The notes: generated by a model not told the origin, from the letters alone. Shown: positions 1-4,711, counted from the stretch's first letter. The stretch: DNA of 5,350 nucleotides from Clostridium grantii DSM 8605 (GCF_900129965.1 NZ_FQXM01000056.1:1-5350); one strand, 5' to 3'. Translations and numbers: made by a program.

Positions 1-60
1 ACTAGCAGAAAAATATAAACATCACAATATATTTGACTAGATACTTCCACTGAAAATACT

Positions 61-136
61 CAAGTTAGGTTGATGAAAAACTACAAAACGCAATCACGAA
101 ATCAACTACAGTGACCCTAGGTTTTTCAGCATCTTG
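61..136. repeat. long imperfect inverted repeat / hairpin
   Basis: GATG plus AAAAAC at 72-81 pairs with GTTTTT plus CATC at 121-133, leaving a three-base bulge (CAG, 127-129). CAA at 61-63 can extend the stem with TTG at 134-136 across an internal loop. A small inner stem TCAC/GTGA (94-97 with 111-114) lies near the tip. No gene overlaps it and no U-tract follows, so it does not look like a terminator. It may be a structured RNA leader or the end of a former mobile element; function unknown. Confidence 0.45.
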
Positions 137-170
137 TATAAGAAATATAATAGAAAGTAATTATAAGTTC

Positions 171-197
171 ACTTCCTATTACATATAATTGGAAAAG
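171..197. other. dif-like palindromic core site (candidate)
   Basis: The site begins ACTTCCTATT and ends AATTGGAAAAG around a six-base centre ACATAT. Eight of eleven arm positions are symmetric. The left arm shares its first eight bases (ACTTCCTA) with the Bacillus subtilis dif site as I remember it. It also shares ACTTC, CATATAAT and GGA with the 27-bp repeats at 571 and 4339, but with different internal spacing. This suggests a Xer-type tyrosine recombinase core site. A chance palindrome in AT-rich DNA is possible. Confidence 0.35.
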
Positions 198-284
198 CCA
201 TAAATGACTAGAATAGGAATTAAACAAAATAATGTTTGTTTCATTTACGAAAACAATTAATAGTAGAATAGGAGGTATTAAATA

Positions 285-461
285 ATGAAAAAAATAGCAT
301 CAGTATCATCTTTGGTATTGCTTGTTGGAATATTGGGGTATTATTCTCTAAGGCGAACCCCATATGATTTTATATTTATTATAATTATAGTTATTGGATT
401 AGTTTTATCTTATTTAAATAACAAGAAAAATAGATACATGGATAAAAATAACAGCAAATAA
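285..461 (+). CDS. small two-helix membrane protein, unknown function
   Basis: A 58-codon gene starting at ATG 285 and ending TAA, with a strong GGAGG at 271-275 nine bases before the start. The product begins MKKIASVSSLVLLVGILGYY, has a first hydrophobic segment at about residues 4-21, a short basic loop (LRRTPYD, 22-28), a second very hydrophobic segment at about 29-44, and a polar Lys/Asn-rich tail of about 14 residues. The charge pattern suggests a hairpin-like protein, with the basic loop in the cytoplasm if the positive-inside rule holds. I do not recognise a named family. It lies between the dif-like site at 171-197 and the 27-bp repeat at 571, outside the predicted element. The ribosome binding site and amphipathic layout make it a credible gene despite its size. 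Confidence 0.7.
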   Translation: MKKIASVSSLVLLVGILGYYSLRRTPYDFIFIIIIVIGLVLSYLNNKKNRYMDKNNSK

Positions 462-570
462 ATAAAGAATATATCATGTAGATAAACAACCCAATAGATG
501 AATGTTTTTGGGTAAATACACAAAAGATAAAATGTGATATTAGTATTTTAAAAAATTAAAGATAATATAT

Positions 571-597
571 AACTTCTAATTATACATATAATGGACA
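571..597. repeat. 27-bp perfect direct repeat, left copy (candidate attL core)
   Basis: The sequence AACTTCTAATTA-TACATA-TAATGGACA is identical to 4339-4365; the preceding and following bases differ, so the identity stops at 27 bp. The inner ATTA/TAAT arms are symmetric around a six-base centre TACATA. The 11 + 6 + 11 architecture and the ACTTC start resemble dif/Xer core sites. It lies 56 bp beyond the stop codon of the leftward recombinase gene, where an element-end att site is commonly found. Inference: attachment-site core. It also contains TATAAT, but no -35 box lies at the right distance, so a promoter role is less likely. Confidence 0.6.
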
Positions 598-620
598 GGC
601 TGTTTATCCTACAATTAATG

Positions 621-649
621 AAAAGAGCTGCTATAATTTTATAGCAGCT
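621..649 (-). terminator. Rho-independent terminator of the recombinase gene
   Basis: AGCTGCTAT at 626-634 pairs perfectly with ATAGCAGCT at 641-649 over a short AT loop. Read on the minus strand, the stem is followed by CTCTTTT, a U-rich run. It starts 5 bp beyond the leftward stop codon. On the plus strand the stem is followed by AAAACTA, so termination is expected leftward only. Confidence 0.75.
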
Positions 650-653
650 AAAA

Positions 654-1589
654 CTAATTAAACATCATAGCAAGGGGATTAGAGTTCACTGCAGATTGTA
701 GTTGGTGTTCGTCAATATGAGTATAAATTTCAGTTGTAGCAATACTTTCATGACCGAGAATTTGTTGAAGAGAGCGGATATCTACTCTACCATATTTATA
801 CATAAGAGTCGCTGCTGTGTGGCGAAGTTTATGAGTTGATATGGAGTTGGGATCAAGGCCAGAGAGAATAACATATTTTTTTACAACATTTTGGACAGCT
901 CTTGTAGTTATACGATTATTATTTCTAGATATAAACAAAGCATTAGAATTAACATTAACTGAATTTCTAATTTGCAGCCAATCATTGATAGATTTCTTAG
1001 CAGCAGGAGTTAGAAATATCTTACGTTCTTTGTTACCTTTACCTATTACAGTTAAGATATCATTGTTTACTTGGCCAATATTTAAGCTAGCCAGTTCGGA
1101 TAATCTTAATGCACAATTTAGAAATATTGTTATTATACAATGATCACGTGGAGATTTATTGCAAGAAAGCAATAATCGCACAGATTGTTCTAAATTAAGA
1201 TATTTAGGTATACGCTTTGGCAATTTTGGAGTTTCTAATTCTTCAGCAATATTATTATCAAGGAGATGTGCTTTAGTTTTTAGATATTTCCAAAATTGAC
1301 GCATTGACACTATTTTTCTTGATCTTGTTCCAGGTGAAGAATGTAGTGTTGTCTTGCAATAAGAAATAAAAGTATACATATCATGCAGAGCAATAGATTT
1401 TATAAATTCTAAATCTGCTTTAGAAAAATCTTCATCAACGATAGGAGTATTGCGCAAGTTCATAAGATAGTTGAAAAACATAAGTATATCTGTACGATAT
1501 TCCTTGATTGTATTATCAGAACGACCTTTAATGACTACAAGGTAACTTAAGTATTGTTCAACTAATGGGCAAGTTTTGTTTGATTGCAT
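654..1589 (-). CDS. tyrosine recombinase / integrase, XerC/XerD-like
   Basis: The 311-residue protein has the two-domain layout of phage-integrase-family (Xer-like) recombinases. An N-terminal helical core-binding domain (about 8-110; note NTIKEYRTDILMFFNYL) is followed by a catalytic domain (about 128-295). The full catalytic set is visible: Arg162 in CALRLSELASL, Lys184 in GKGNKERKIFL, His253 and Arg256 in HKLRH, His280 in LGHES, and nucleophile Tyr289 in TTEIYTH. It should therefore be active in cutting and rejoining DNA through a 3'-phosphotyrosine intermediate. The length is ordinary for Xer-like enzymes. The extra domain of integron integrases before the HxxR motif is absent. The start is ATG at 1589-1587, with GAGGTG (plus-strand 1600-1595) five bases before it. 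It is transcribed leftward towards the 27-bp repeat at 571-597, its most plausible substrate. It is not the chromosomal XerC/D by context, since it sits among accessory genes. Confidence 0.93.
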   Translation of the reverse strand: MQSNKTCPLVEQYLSYLVVIKGRSDNTIKEYRTDILMFFNYLMNLRNTPIVDEDFSKADLEFIKSIALHDMYTFISYCKTTLHSSPGTRSRKIVSMRQFWKYLKTKAHLLDNNIAEELETPKLPKRIPKYLNLEQSVRLLLSCNKSPRDHCIITIFLNCALRLSELASLNIGQVNNDILTVIGKGNKERKIFLTPAAKKSINDWLQIRNSVNVNSNALFISRNNNRITTRAVQNVVKKYVILSGLDPNSISTHKLRHTAATLMYKYGRVDIRSLQQILGHESIATTEIYTHIDEHQLQSAVNSNPLAMMFN

Positions 1590-1602
1590 AGAATCACCTC
1601 TT

Positions 1603-1637
1603 GTTTATATAATTAACATATTTTGTTAATTATAAAC
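1603..1637. promoter_or_regulatory. near-perfect inverted repeat in the recombinase leader
   Basis: GTTTATATAATTAACA (1603-1618) and TGTTAATTATAAAC (1624-1637) are inverted copies differing only by one extra TA. The repeat lies between the predicted recombinase promoter and its ribosome binding site (1595-1600). In the leftward mRNA it would form a stable AU-rich stem ending two bases before GAGGTG, which could limit translation. As DNA it could bind a dimeric regulator or the recombinase itself. No similar element occurs elsewhere in the window. Confidence 0.5.
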
Positions 1638-1646
1638 TCTTGTATT

Positions 1647-1675
1647 AAAATAATCAGAAGTTTGAATATTATCAA
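1647..1675 (-). promoter_or_regulatory. predicted promoter of the recombinase gene
   Basis: Read leftward, TTGATA (plus-strand 1670-1675) and TATTTT (1647-1652) are separated by exactly 17 bp, giving a plausible sigma-A promoter about 60 bp upstream of the recombinase start. The -35 box overlaps the palindrome at 1671-1685. AT-rich background makes chance matches common. Confidence 0.35.
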
Positions 1676-1685
1676 CAATGTTGAT
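1671..1685. promoter_or_regulatory. short palindrome between divergent genes, candidate operator
   Basis: ATCAAC-AAT-GTTGAT is a perfect six-base palindrome with a three-base centre. It lies between the leftward recombinase gene and the rightward 115-residue gene and overlaps the predicted -35 box of the recombinase. This suits binding of a small dimeric repressor, but no regulator gene is encoded in the window, so the binder is unknown. Confidence 0.35.
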
Positions 1686-1707
1686 TAAGATTTAATTAAA
1701 TAAAATC

Positions 1708-1737
1708 TTGTGATATTCATAGAGTAATAAATATATA
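1708..1737 (+). promoter_or_regulatory. predicted promoter of the 115-residue gene
   Basis: TTGTGA (1708-1713) and TATATA (1732-1737) are 18 bp apart, about 30 bp upstream of the start codon. The -10-like segment lies inside a tandem 16-bp duplication, so a second TATATA is present at 1748-1753. Weak consensus in AT-rich DNA. Confidence 0.3.
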
Positions 1738-1756
1738 AAGTAATAAATATATAAAG
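1725..1756 (+). repeat. tandem 16-bp duplication in the leader
   Basis: TAATAAATATATAAAG occurs twice head to tail with no mismatch (1725-1740 and 1741-1756), ending inside the ribosome binding site of the next gene. It looks like a recent slippage duplication. It adds an extra -10-like TATATA and moves the ribosome binding site away from the predicted promoter. Confidence 0.8.
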
Positions 1757-1768
1757 GGAGCGACTACG

Positions 1769-2116
1769 ATGAAGATTAATTATAATGGAAAAATATTTAA
1801 AGCTGCAGCTACTAGTAACAATGGAGAAGTAAACTGTGAAACAACTTTTTATTATTTTCAAGAAGGTGATATAGTTTGGGCAGAATATAATGGTGGATCA
1901 ATAAAGAAAGGTATGCTTATTGCAAATATTGATAGTAATTATAATTTAAATATGAGATATCAACATGTAAATGAAAAAGGAGGAATTATGACAGGTAAAT
2001 GCTTTTCTAAGCCAGAAATACTTGAAGATGGCAGAATAAGATTGAATGAAAAATGGGAATGGACATCTGGTGATTTTTCAAAAGGGGAGTCAGTTATTGA
2101 AGAAGTAATTAGATAA
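1769..2116 (+). CDS. 115-residue conserved protein of the family often mislabelled N-acetylglutamate synthase
   Basis: It starts at ATG 1769 with AAAGGGAG (1753-1760) eight bases upstream. The protein opens MKINYNGKIFKAAATSNNGE and carries WAEYNGGSIKKG (37-48), MRYQHVNEKGGIMTGKC (62-78) and KWEWTSGDFSKGESVIEEV near the C-terminus. I recognise this pattern (NGxxF, YxGGxIxKGxLIG, MRYxxVNxxGxxxTGxC, WxWTSGDxSxGxSxxEE) from a small family in Firmicutes and Bacteroidetes that databases often label n-acetylglutamate synthase. The protein has no acetyltransferase motif and is far too short for that enzyme, so the name should not be trusted. The regular pattern of short strands and Gly turns suggests an all-beta, perhaps barrel-like, cytoplasmic protein. 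No signal peptide or membrane segment is seen. It is first in the rightward set, divergent from the recombinase. Role unknown. Confidence 0.85.
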   Translation: MKINYNGKIFKAAATSNNGEVNCETTFYYFQEGDIVWAEYNGGSIKKGMLIANIDSNYNLNMRYQHVNEKGGIMTGKCFSKPEILEDGRIRLNEKWEWTSGDFSKGESVIEEVIR

Positions 2117-2216
2117 CTCTTAGCAATAGAAATTTTGATTTAGTTCATTAAGAAATTAAGAGTGCTTGTATTATAAGGATATATGTCAGTATAAAGTGGC
2201 TATTAACTAGATGTGA

Positions 2217-2273
2217 GGCTGTTTGTTGAGGATATTCAATGAGAAAAGTTGCTTACCTTTAGATTATAAGGTA
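2217..2273. other. hairpin-bearing segment resembling the right flank of the left 27-bp repeat
   Basis: GGCTGTTT (2217-2224) is followed by AATGAGAAAAGTTGCTTACC (2239-2258) and a stem TACCTT/AAGGTA (2254-2259 with 2268-2273). The same order occurs at 598-649: GGCTGTTT, AATGAAAAGAGCTGCTATA, then a perfect hairpin. The preceding bases, TAACTAGATGTGA, are weakly like the end of the 27-bp repeat. It may be a decayed recombination site between the 115-residue gene and the first membrane-protein gene. The similarity is patchy and by eye only. The rest of the 2117-2314 gap holds no convincing gene. Confidence 0.3.
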
Positions 2274-2314
2274 GAATGTCTTATTGTAAGGATATTTTAG
2301 AGGAGTTGAATAGA

Positions 2315-3199
2315 ATGTATATATTTCAAACAATAGCTTTTAGTTTAGAATTATCATTTTATCTTGGTATGGCTTTATTATTAATAGTAAACAGAAATAA
2401 TTTTCTTCAAAGAGCTGAAGGATATATGTTTGGAAGCTATTATAGAGGGTTTGTTCCAAGAAATTCTTATGATAGTGGATTACAGTATGAAGAAAGTAAG
2501 TGGAGACGTGCAATGAAAATATTAGATACCATTGCTGCATGTTGTGCAGCAATAATGTTTATATACTTTTCAATTCCATATTTAAAAGATATTCCACAAT
2601 TAGTTACAAAAAATTTAGAGTATACAGATATTAATATATACTCAGAGGATGGAGTAGTAAATGATCCTTTTGAGAGTATTAATGTAAATGGAGTAGATAT
2701 TAAATTTTTCTTTATTGGAAATTTAGAGAATGGTAAGAATTATAGAATAGGTTATCTTACTAATACTAAAAGGGGTATTTATCTTGAGTTAGCAGATAAA
2801 AATATTAAAATTCCAATAAAAAATAAGGATATTTCATCAAAAAACATTTTGATATACATATGTACAATTATTTGCCTAATAGCAATATATCTTTTGCTCT
2901 ATTATAGTGGTGTTTATTTTGGATACAAAATTTTTATGATAACAACTATATTGTTTTATCCACTATGTATTGGATATTATATATATTGTGGGATAAGTAC
3001 TGGGGAATGGGCTTCATCAGGTAATTTGGCATCTTTAGCTTTGTTTTTTGGGGTAGGAAGTTTATTTATATATAGTATATATAATATTTTAACGGAACCA
3101 TTTACAGGTAAAGGGACTTTTCAACAATTTATTGCTTGCTATGAGATTGGATTTATAATAGCTATTATTATAAATTTATTCAAATTAATAATAAGATGA
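2315..3199 (+). CDS. polytopic membrane protein with extracytoplasmic domain (paralogue 1)
   Basis: I place the start at ATG 2315, after AGGAGT (2300-2305), giving 294 residues. An in-frame ATG exists at 2276, but the paralogue at 3399 begins MNTFQLISFILE, which lines up with MYIFQTIAFSLE from 2315. Predicted membrane segments are about 4-25, 69-90, 177-200, 206-226, 238-259 and 272-293. A basic loop (26-68, with KWRR) lies between the first two and is probably cytoplasmic. That puts residues about 91-175 outside the cell. This outer part has PYLKDIP (88-94) at its edge, NVNGVDI (123-129) and YRIGYLTNTKRGIY (143-156). The Y-x-x-x-Y-L-x-N-T-K motif resembles one in small extracytoplasmic domains of other Firmicute membrane proteins, from memory. 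I recognise no catalytic residues and no named family. The gene ends in a weak terminator, so the second paralogue probably has its own promoter. Confidence 0.85.
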   Translation: MYIFQTIAFSLELSFYLGMALLLIVNRNNFLQRAEGYMFGSYYRGFVPRNSYDSGLQYEESKWRRAMKILDTIAACCAAIMFIYFSIPYLKDIPQLVTKNLEYTDINIYSEDGVVNDPFESINVNGVDIKFFFIGNLENGKNYRIGYLTNTKRGIYLELADKNIKIPIKNKDISSKNILIYICTIICLIAIYLLLYYSGVYFGYKIFMITTILFYPLCIGYYIYCGISTGEWASSGNLASLALFFGVGSLFIYSIYNILTEPFTGKGTFQQFIACYEIGFIIAIIINLFKLIIR

Positions 3200-3230
3200 A
3201 ATCAGAGAGTGGATTTCATTTTGCTGTTTT
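3196..3230 (+). terminator. weak Rho-independent terminator after paralogue 1
   Basis: ATGAAATC (3196-3203) pairs with GATTTCAT (3212-3219) over an eight-base loop and is followed by TTTGCTGTTTT. The stem overlaps the TGA stop codon. The low GC content of the stem makes partial read-through to the second paralogue likely. Confidence 0.5.
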
Positions 3231-3262
3231 ATAAAACAACTTTGTCCATTTTATATCATAAC
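3231..3262 (-). other. degenerate inverted copy of the 27-bp core site (candidate)
   Basis: Read on the minus strand, this reads GTTATGATATAAAATGGACA and then AAGTTGTTTTAT. Compare the left repeat and its flank: ATTATACATATAATGGACA then GGCTGTTTAT. The shared parts are TTAT, ATAT, AATGGACA and TGTTT, with a two-base insertion in the A-run. It lies between the two paralogous membrane-protein genes, in the opposite orientation to the intact repeats. It may be a decayed recombination site or chance AT-rich similarity. Confidence 0.3.
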
Positions 3263-3284
3263 AATATATCTTGGGTTAAAGAGA

Positions 3285-3315
3285 ATTTGTAAATTTTATA
3301 CAAATAGTGTATAAG
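3285..3315 (+). promoter_or_regulatory. predicted promoter with overlapping inverted repeat, upstream of paralogue 2
   Basis: TTGTAA (3287-3292) and TATAAG (3310-3315) are 17 bp apart. A perfect inverted repeat, ATTTGTA (3285-3291) and TACAAAT (3299-3305), covers the -35 box and spacer, an arrangement expected for a repressor operator. It would give the second paralogue its own transcript with a leader of about 75 bases. Confidence 0.4.
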
Positions 3316-3398
3316 AAACAATTAAAACTTATTTTCATTATACATACACCCATTAGGCTAAATTAGGTGAATTATTTAGTTAAATAGGAGATATACAT

Positions 3399-4220
3399 AT
3401 GAATACATTCCAATTAATTTCATTTATATTAGAAGCAGTAGTTTTTATTTGTTTTACAATAGCAGTAGCTCTAACACCAAACTTATTTACAGGAAGGTTA
3501 GAGAGGTTTGGGCTTAACATAGAAATTAGAACTAAGAGTTCTGATATTATAGAAAGAATTTTAGCTGTGGCTATAGCAATCGTTTTTCTTATTTACTTAA
3601 CTCTTCCATATATAAAAGATATACCCTTACTTATTACTGGAAATTTTCAGCAGACAATTGGAATACCTGAAAATATTGAATCAGAAGATAAAACTCTATT
3701 TGAGTATGTCCATATTAATGGAAAAGAAATTGAATACTTATTTACTTCAAAATTAGATACTCATAATCTCTATAGGATTAAATATCTTCCAAACACTAAA
3801 AGAGCAATTTTCACAAAATGTATAGATATAAATAATACTGATATAACTAAAAATATTGGCTTTCCCTATAAGTTGTTTTTGTTTCAGGTTGCAGTTATTT
3901 TAGGCATTATAGGTTCAATCTATTTACTACTAATGAGTTTAAAGTACTTAGGATATAAATTATTCTGGTATTCCTGCATAGCATTTTACCCCATTAGCAT
4001 TTATAAATTTATAAAATATGGACTGAACATAGGTACATGGGTAACAATTGATAGTGTTGGATTTGTGGCTTTATTATTTGGATTTACTAGCTTTATATTT
4101 TTACTTACATTTGACATCCTTCAGAATCGAGGAAAAATTAGAGCGGATGTCTCAGGTTTTTTATCTCAAATAGTAGGAGTGAGTAATATTATTTTTATAG
4201 TGATGGAAATTTTAAACTAG
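3399..4220 (+). CDS. polytopic membrane protein with extracytoplasmic domain (paralogue 2)
   Basis: The 273-residue product starts at ATG 3399 with ATAGGAG (3384-3390) eight bases upstream. It aligns with the 294-residue neighbour end to end: MNTFQLISFILE (1-12), PYIKDIPLLITGNF (70-83), YRIKYLPNTKRAIF (125-138), YLGYKLFWYS (183-192), AFYPI (195-199) and GTWV (212-215) all have counterparts. Predicted membrane segments are about 4-25, 52-73, 157-180, 187-206, 219-240 and 253-271. The cytoplasmic loop after the first segment is shorter (about 26-51) than in paralogue 1. The outer domain (about 74-155) contains HINGKEIEYLF and the YLPNTK motif. Divergence is large (perhaps a quarter to a third identity by eye), so the duplication is old, and the pair may form a heteromeric membrane complex. 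No function is recognisable. The 200-bp gap and predicted promoter suggest separate transcription. Confidence 0.85.
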   Translation: MNTFQLISFILEAVVFICFTIAVALTPNLFTGRLERFGLNIEIRTKSSDIIERILAVAIAIVFLIYLTLPYIKDIPLLITGNFQQTIGIPENIESEDKTLFEYVHINGKEIEYLFTSKLDTHNLYRIKYLPNTKRAIFTKCIDINNTDITKNIGFPYKLFLFQVAVILGIIGSIYLLLMSLKYLGYKLFWYSCIAFYPISIYKFIKYGLNIGTWVTIDSVGFVALLFGFTSFIFLLTFDILQNRGKIRADVSGFLSQIVGVSNIIFIVMEILN

Positions 4221-4307
4221 AAAGCAATGTCATAAATCCTCCTTAAATTCGTTAGTAACTTCGGTCAGTGAATGTCCTTAGAAAATGCTTCGACGGTAAA
4301 GAAAGTT

Positions 4308-4325
4308 TTGTATAAATTGTATAAA
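4308..4325. repeat. tandem 9-bp repeat next to the right core repeat
   Basis: TTGTATAAA occurs twice head to tail (4308-4316, 4317-4325), 13 bp inside the right 27-bp repeat. The same 9-mer occurs inverted at 3295-3303. Such iterons beside a core site could be arm-type recombinase sites, but short AT-rich repeats also arise by chance. Confidence 0.4.
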
Positions 4326-4338
4326 GAATTATGCAAGC

Positions 4339-4365
4339 AACTTCTAATTATACATATAATGGACA
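4339..4365. repeat. 27-bp perfect direct repeat, right copy (candidate attR core)
   Basis: Identical to 571-597 and in the same orientation; the flanks are unrelated (CAAGC before and AGTTTTAAG after, versus TATAT and GGCTGTTT at the left copy). A perfect 27-bp match is highly unlikely by chance in this window. Same orientation means recombination would excise the intervening DNA rather than invert it. Confidence 0.6.
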
Positions 4366-4482
4366 AGTTTTAAGCTGCCATAATGATATGTTTAGATTAA
4401 AGTAAAATATTTAAAAATGTATGAGATCTCCACGTATAAGCTGGTTATGCACATAAATAAATTAAGGATTGAATATATAGGG

Positions 4483-4573
4483 ATCCCACTGTGAAACTTA
4501 AGTTATACTTGTTCCAAAAGCTAGACGCATCAACTAGTTTTGGACATGTATAACTTAATAGTTGAACTGGGAT
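4483..4573 (+). other. 91-nt bulged hairpin upstream of the 38-residue gene
   Basis: From the inside out: a nine-base loop (4525-4533), CTAG/CTAG (4 bp), bulged G4520, CCAAAA/TTTTGG (6 bp), bulged T4513, TGT/ACA (3 bp), a T-T mismatch, then ten perfect pairs TAAGTTATAC/GTATAACTTA (4499-4508 with 4548-4557). An internal loop follows, then ATCCCA/TGGGAT (4483-4488 with 4568-4573). It ends 10 bases before the AAGGGGAG ribosome binding site, so it could be a regulatory RNA leader. Single bulged bases on one strand also recall folded recombination sites such as integron attC. No U-tract, so not a terminator. Confidence 0.6.
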
Positions 4574-4594
4574 ACCTATAGAAGGGGAGATAAA

Positions 4595-4711
4595 ATGTAT
4601 ATTGCAATAATTATGAAAATAATATTCTGGTTAATTATAATTGGACTACCAATATATATGAGCTATCTATTGATAAAGGCATTGAAAATTTATATTAAGA
4701 AGAATTCGTAA
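4595..4711 (+). CDS. 38-residue single-helix membrane protein
   Basis: It starts at ATG 4595 with a very strong AAGGGGAG (4582-4589) five bases upstream and stops at TAA 4709-4711. The product MYIAIIMKIIFWLIIIGLPI continues into YMSYLLIKALKIYIKKNS: one hydrophobic segment (about 3-30) containing a Gly-Leu-Pro kink, then a basic tail rich in Lys. Size, one helix and cationic tail resemble type I toxin peptides and also small regulatory membrane proteins. I cannot assign a family. The preceding structured leader (4483-4573) fits tight translational control, but no antisense antitoxin RNA can be shown from sequence. It lies outside the predicted element, to the right of the right repeat. Confidence 0.6.
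   Translation: MYIAIIMKIIFWLIIIGLPIYMSYLLIKALKIYIKKNS

Larger units (their letters stand above)
571..4365. mobile_element. putative small integrative element bounded by 27-bp direct repeats
   Basis: Identical 27-bp repeats at 571-597 and 4339-4365 enclose a tyrosine recombinase next to the left repeat, a divergent control region and three rightward genes. Recombination between the repeats would release a circle of 3768 bp carrying one repeat copy. The recombinase keeps all six catalytic residues. The repeats resemble Xer-type core sites, and no replication, conjugation or phage structural gene is present. The element would therefore be self-integrating but would need help to transfer between cells. 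What is seen: repeats, recombinase, layout. What is inferred: that the repeats are attL and attR. The enclosed genes could instead be host DNA between two old recombination scars. Confidence 0.5.
4221..4594. other. gene-free region containing the right repeat and a leader hairpin
   Basis: This 374-bp stretch has no convincing coding gene. In order it holds an unremarkable GC-richer patch (4245-4300), a 9-bp tandem repeat (4308-4325), the right copy of the 27-bp repeat (4339-4365) and the bulged hairpin 4483-4573, ending at the ribosome binding site of the 38-residue gene. I see no terminator after the second membrane-protein gene. A 25-codon reading frame at 4417-4494 has no ribosome binding site. 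Confidence 0.6.

Noticed and set aside
585..597. The 27-bp repeats as duplicated promoters (TATAAT at 587-592 and 4355-4360)
   Set aside because: No -35 box lies 16-18 bp upstream of either copy and no gene starts suitably downstream. The core-site explanation accounts better for the exact 27-bp identity and symmetry.
841..1143. Rightward 100-residue reading frame
   Set aside because: It lies wholly inside the recombinase gene on the opposite strand, has no ribosome binding site and encodes no recognisable protein. It is a shadow frame.
2240..2263. Seven-codon leader peptide (MRKVAYL)
   Set aside because: It overlaps a small hairpin and would suit attenuation, but there is no good ribosome binding site and no runs of one amino acid. 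Length alone makes chance likely.
2276..2314. Longer start for the first membrane protein at ATG 2276
   Set aside because: The ribosome binding site at 2300-2305 and the alignment of MYIFQTIAFSLE with the paralogue's N-terminus both favour ATG 2315. The extra 13 residues have no counterpart.
2340..2552. Leftward 70-residue reading frame
   Set aside because: Antisense to the well-supported membrane-protein gene at 2315-3199, with no own signals.
4417..4494. 25-codon reading frame before the 38-residue gene
   Set aside because: No ribosome binding site, no recognisable features, and it ends inside the base of the hairpin at 4483.
654..4573. A true integron (intI plus attC cassette array)
   Set aside because: The layout is suggestive, but the recombinase lacks the extra segment of integron integrases before the HxxR motif, and the cassette-boundary sites do not share a clear attC consensus. 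Kept only as a speculative cassette-like finding.
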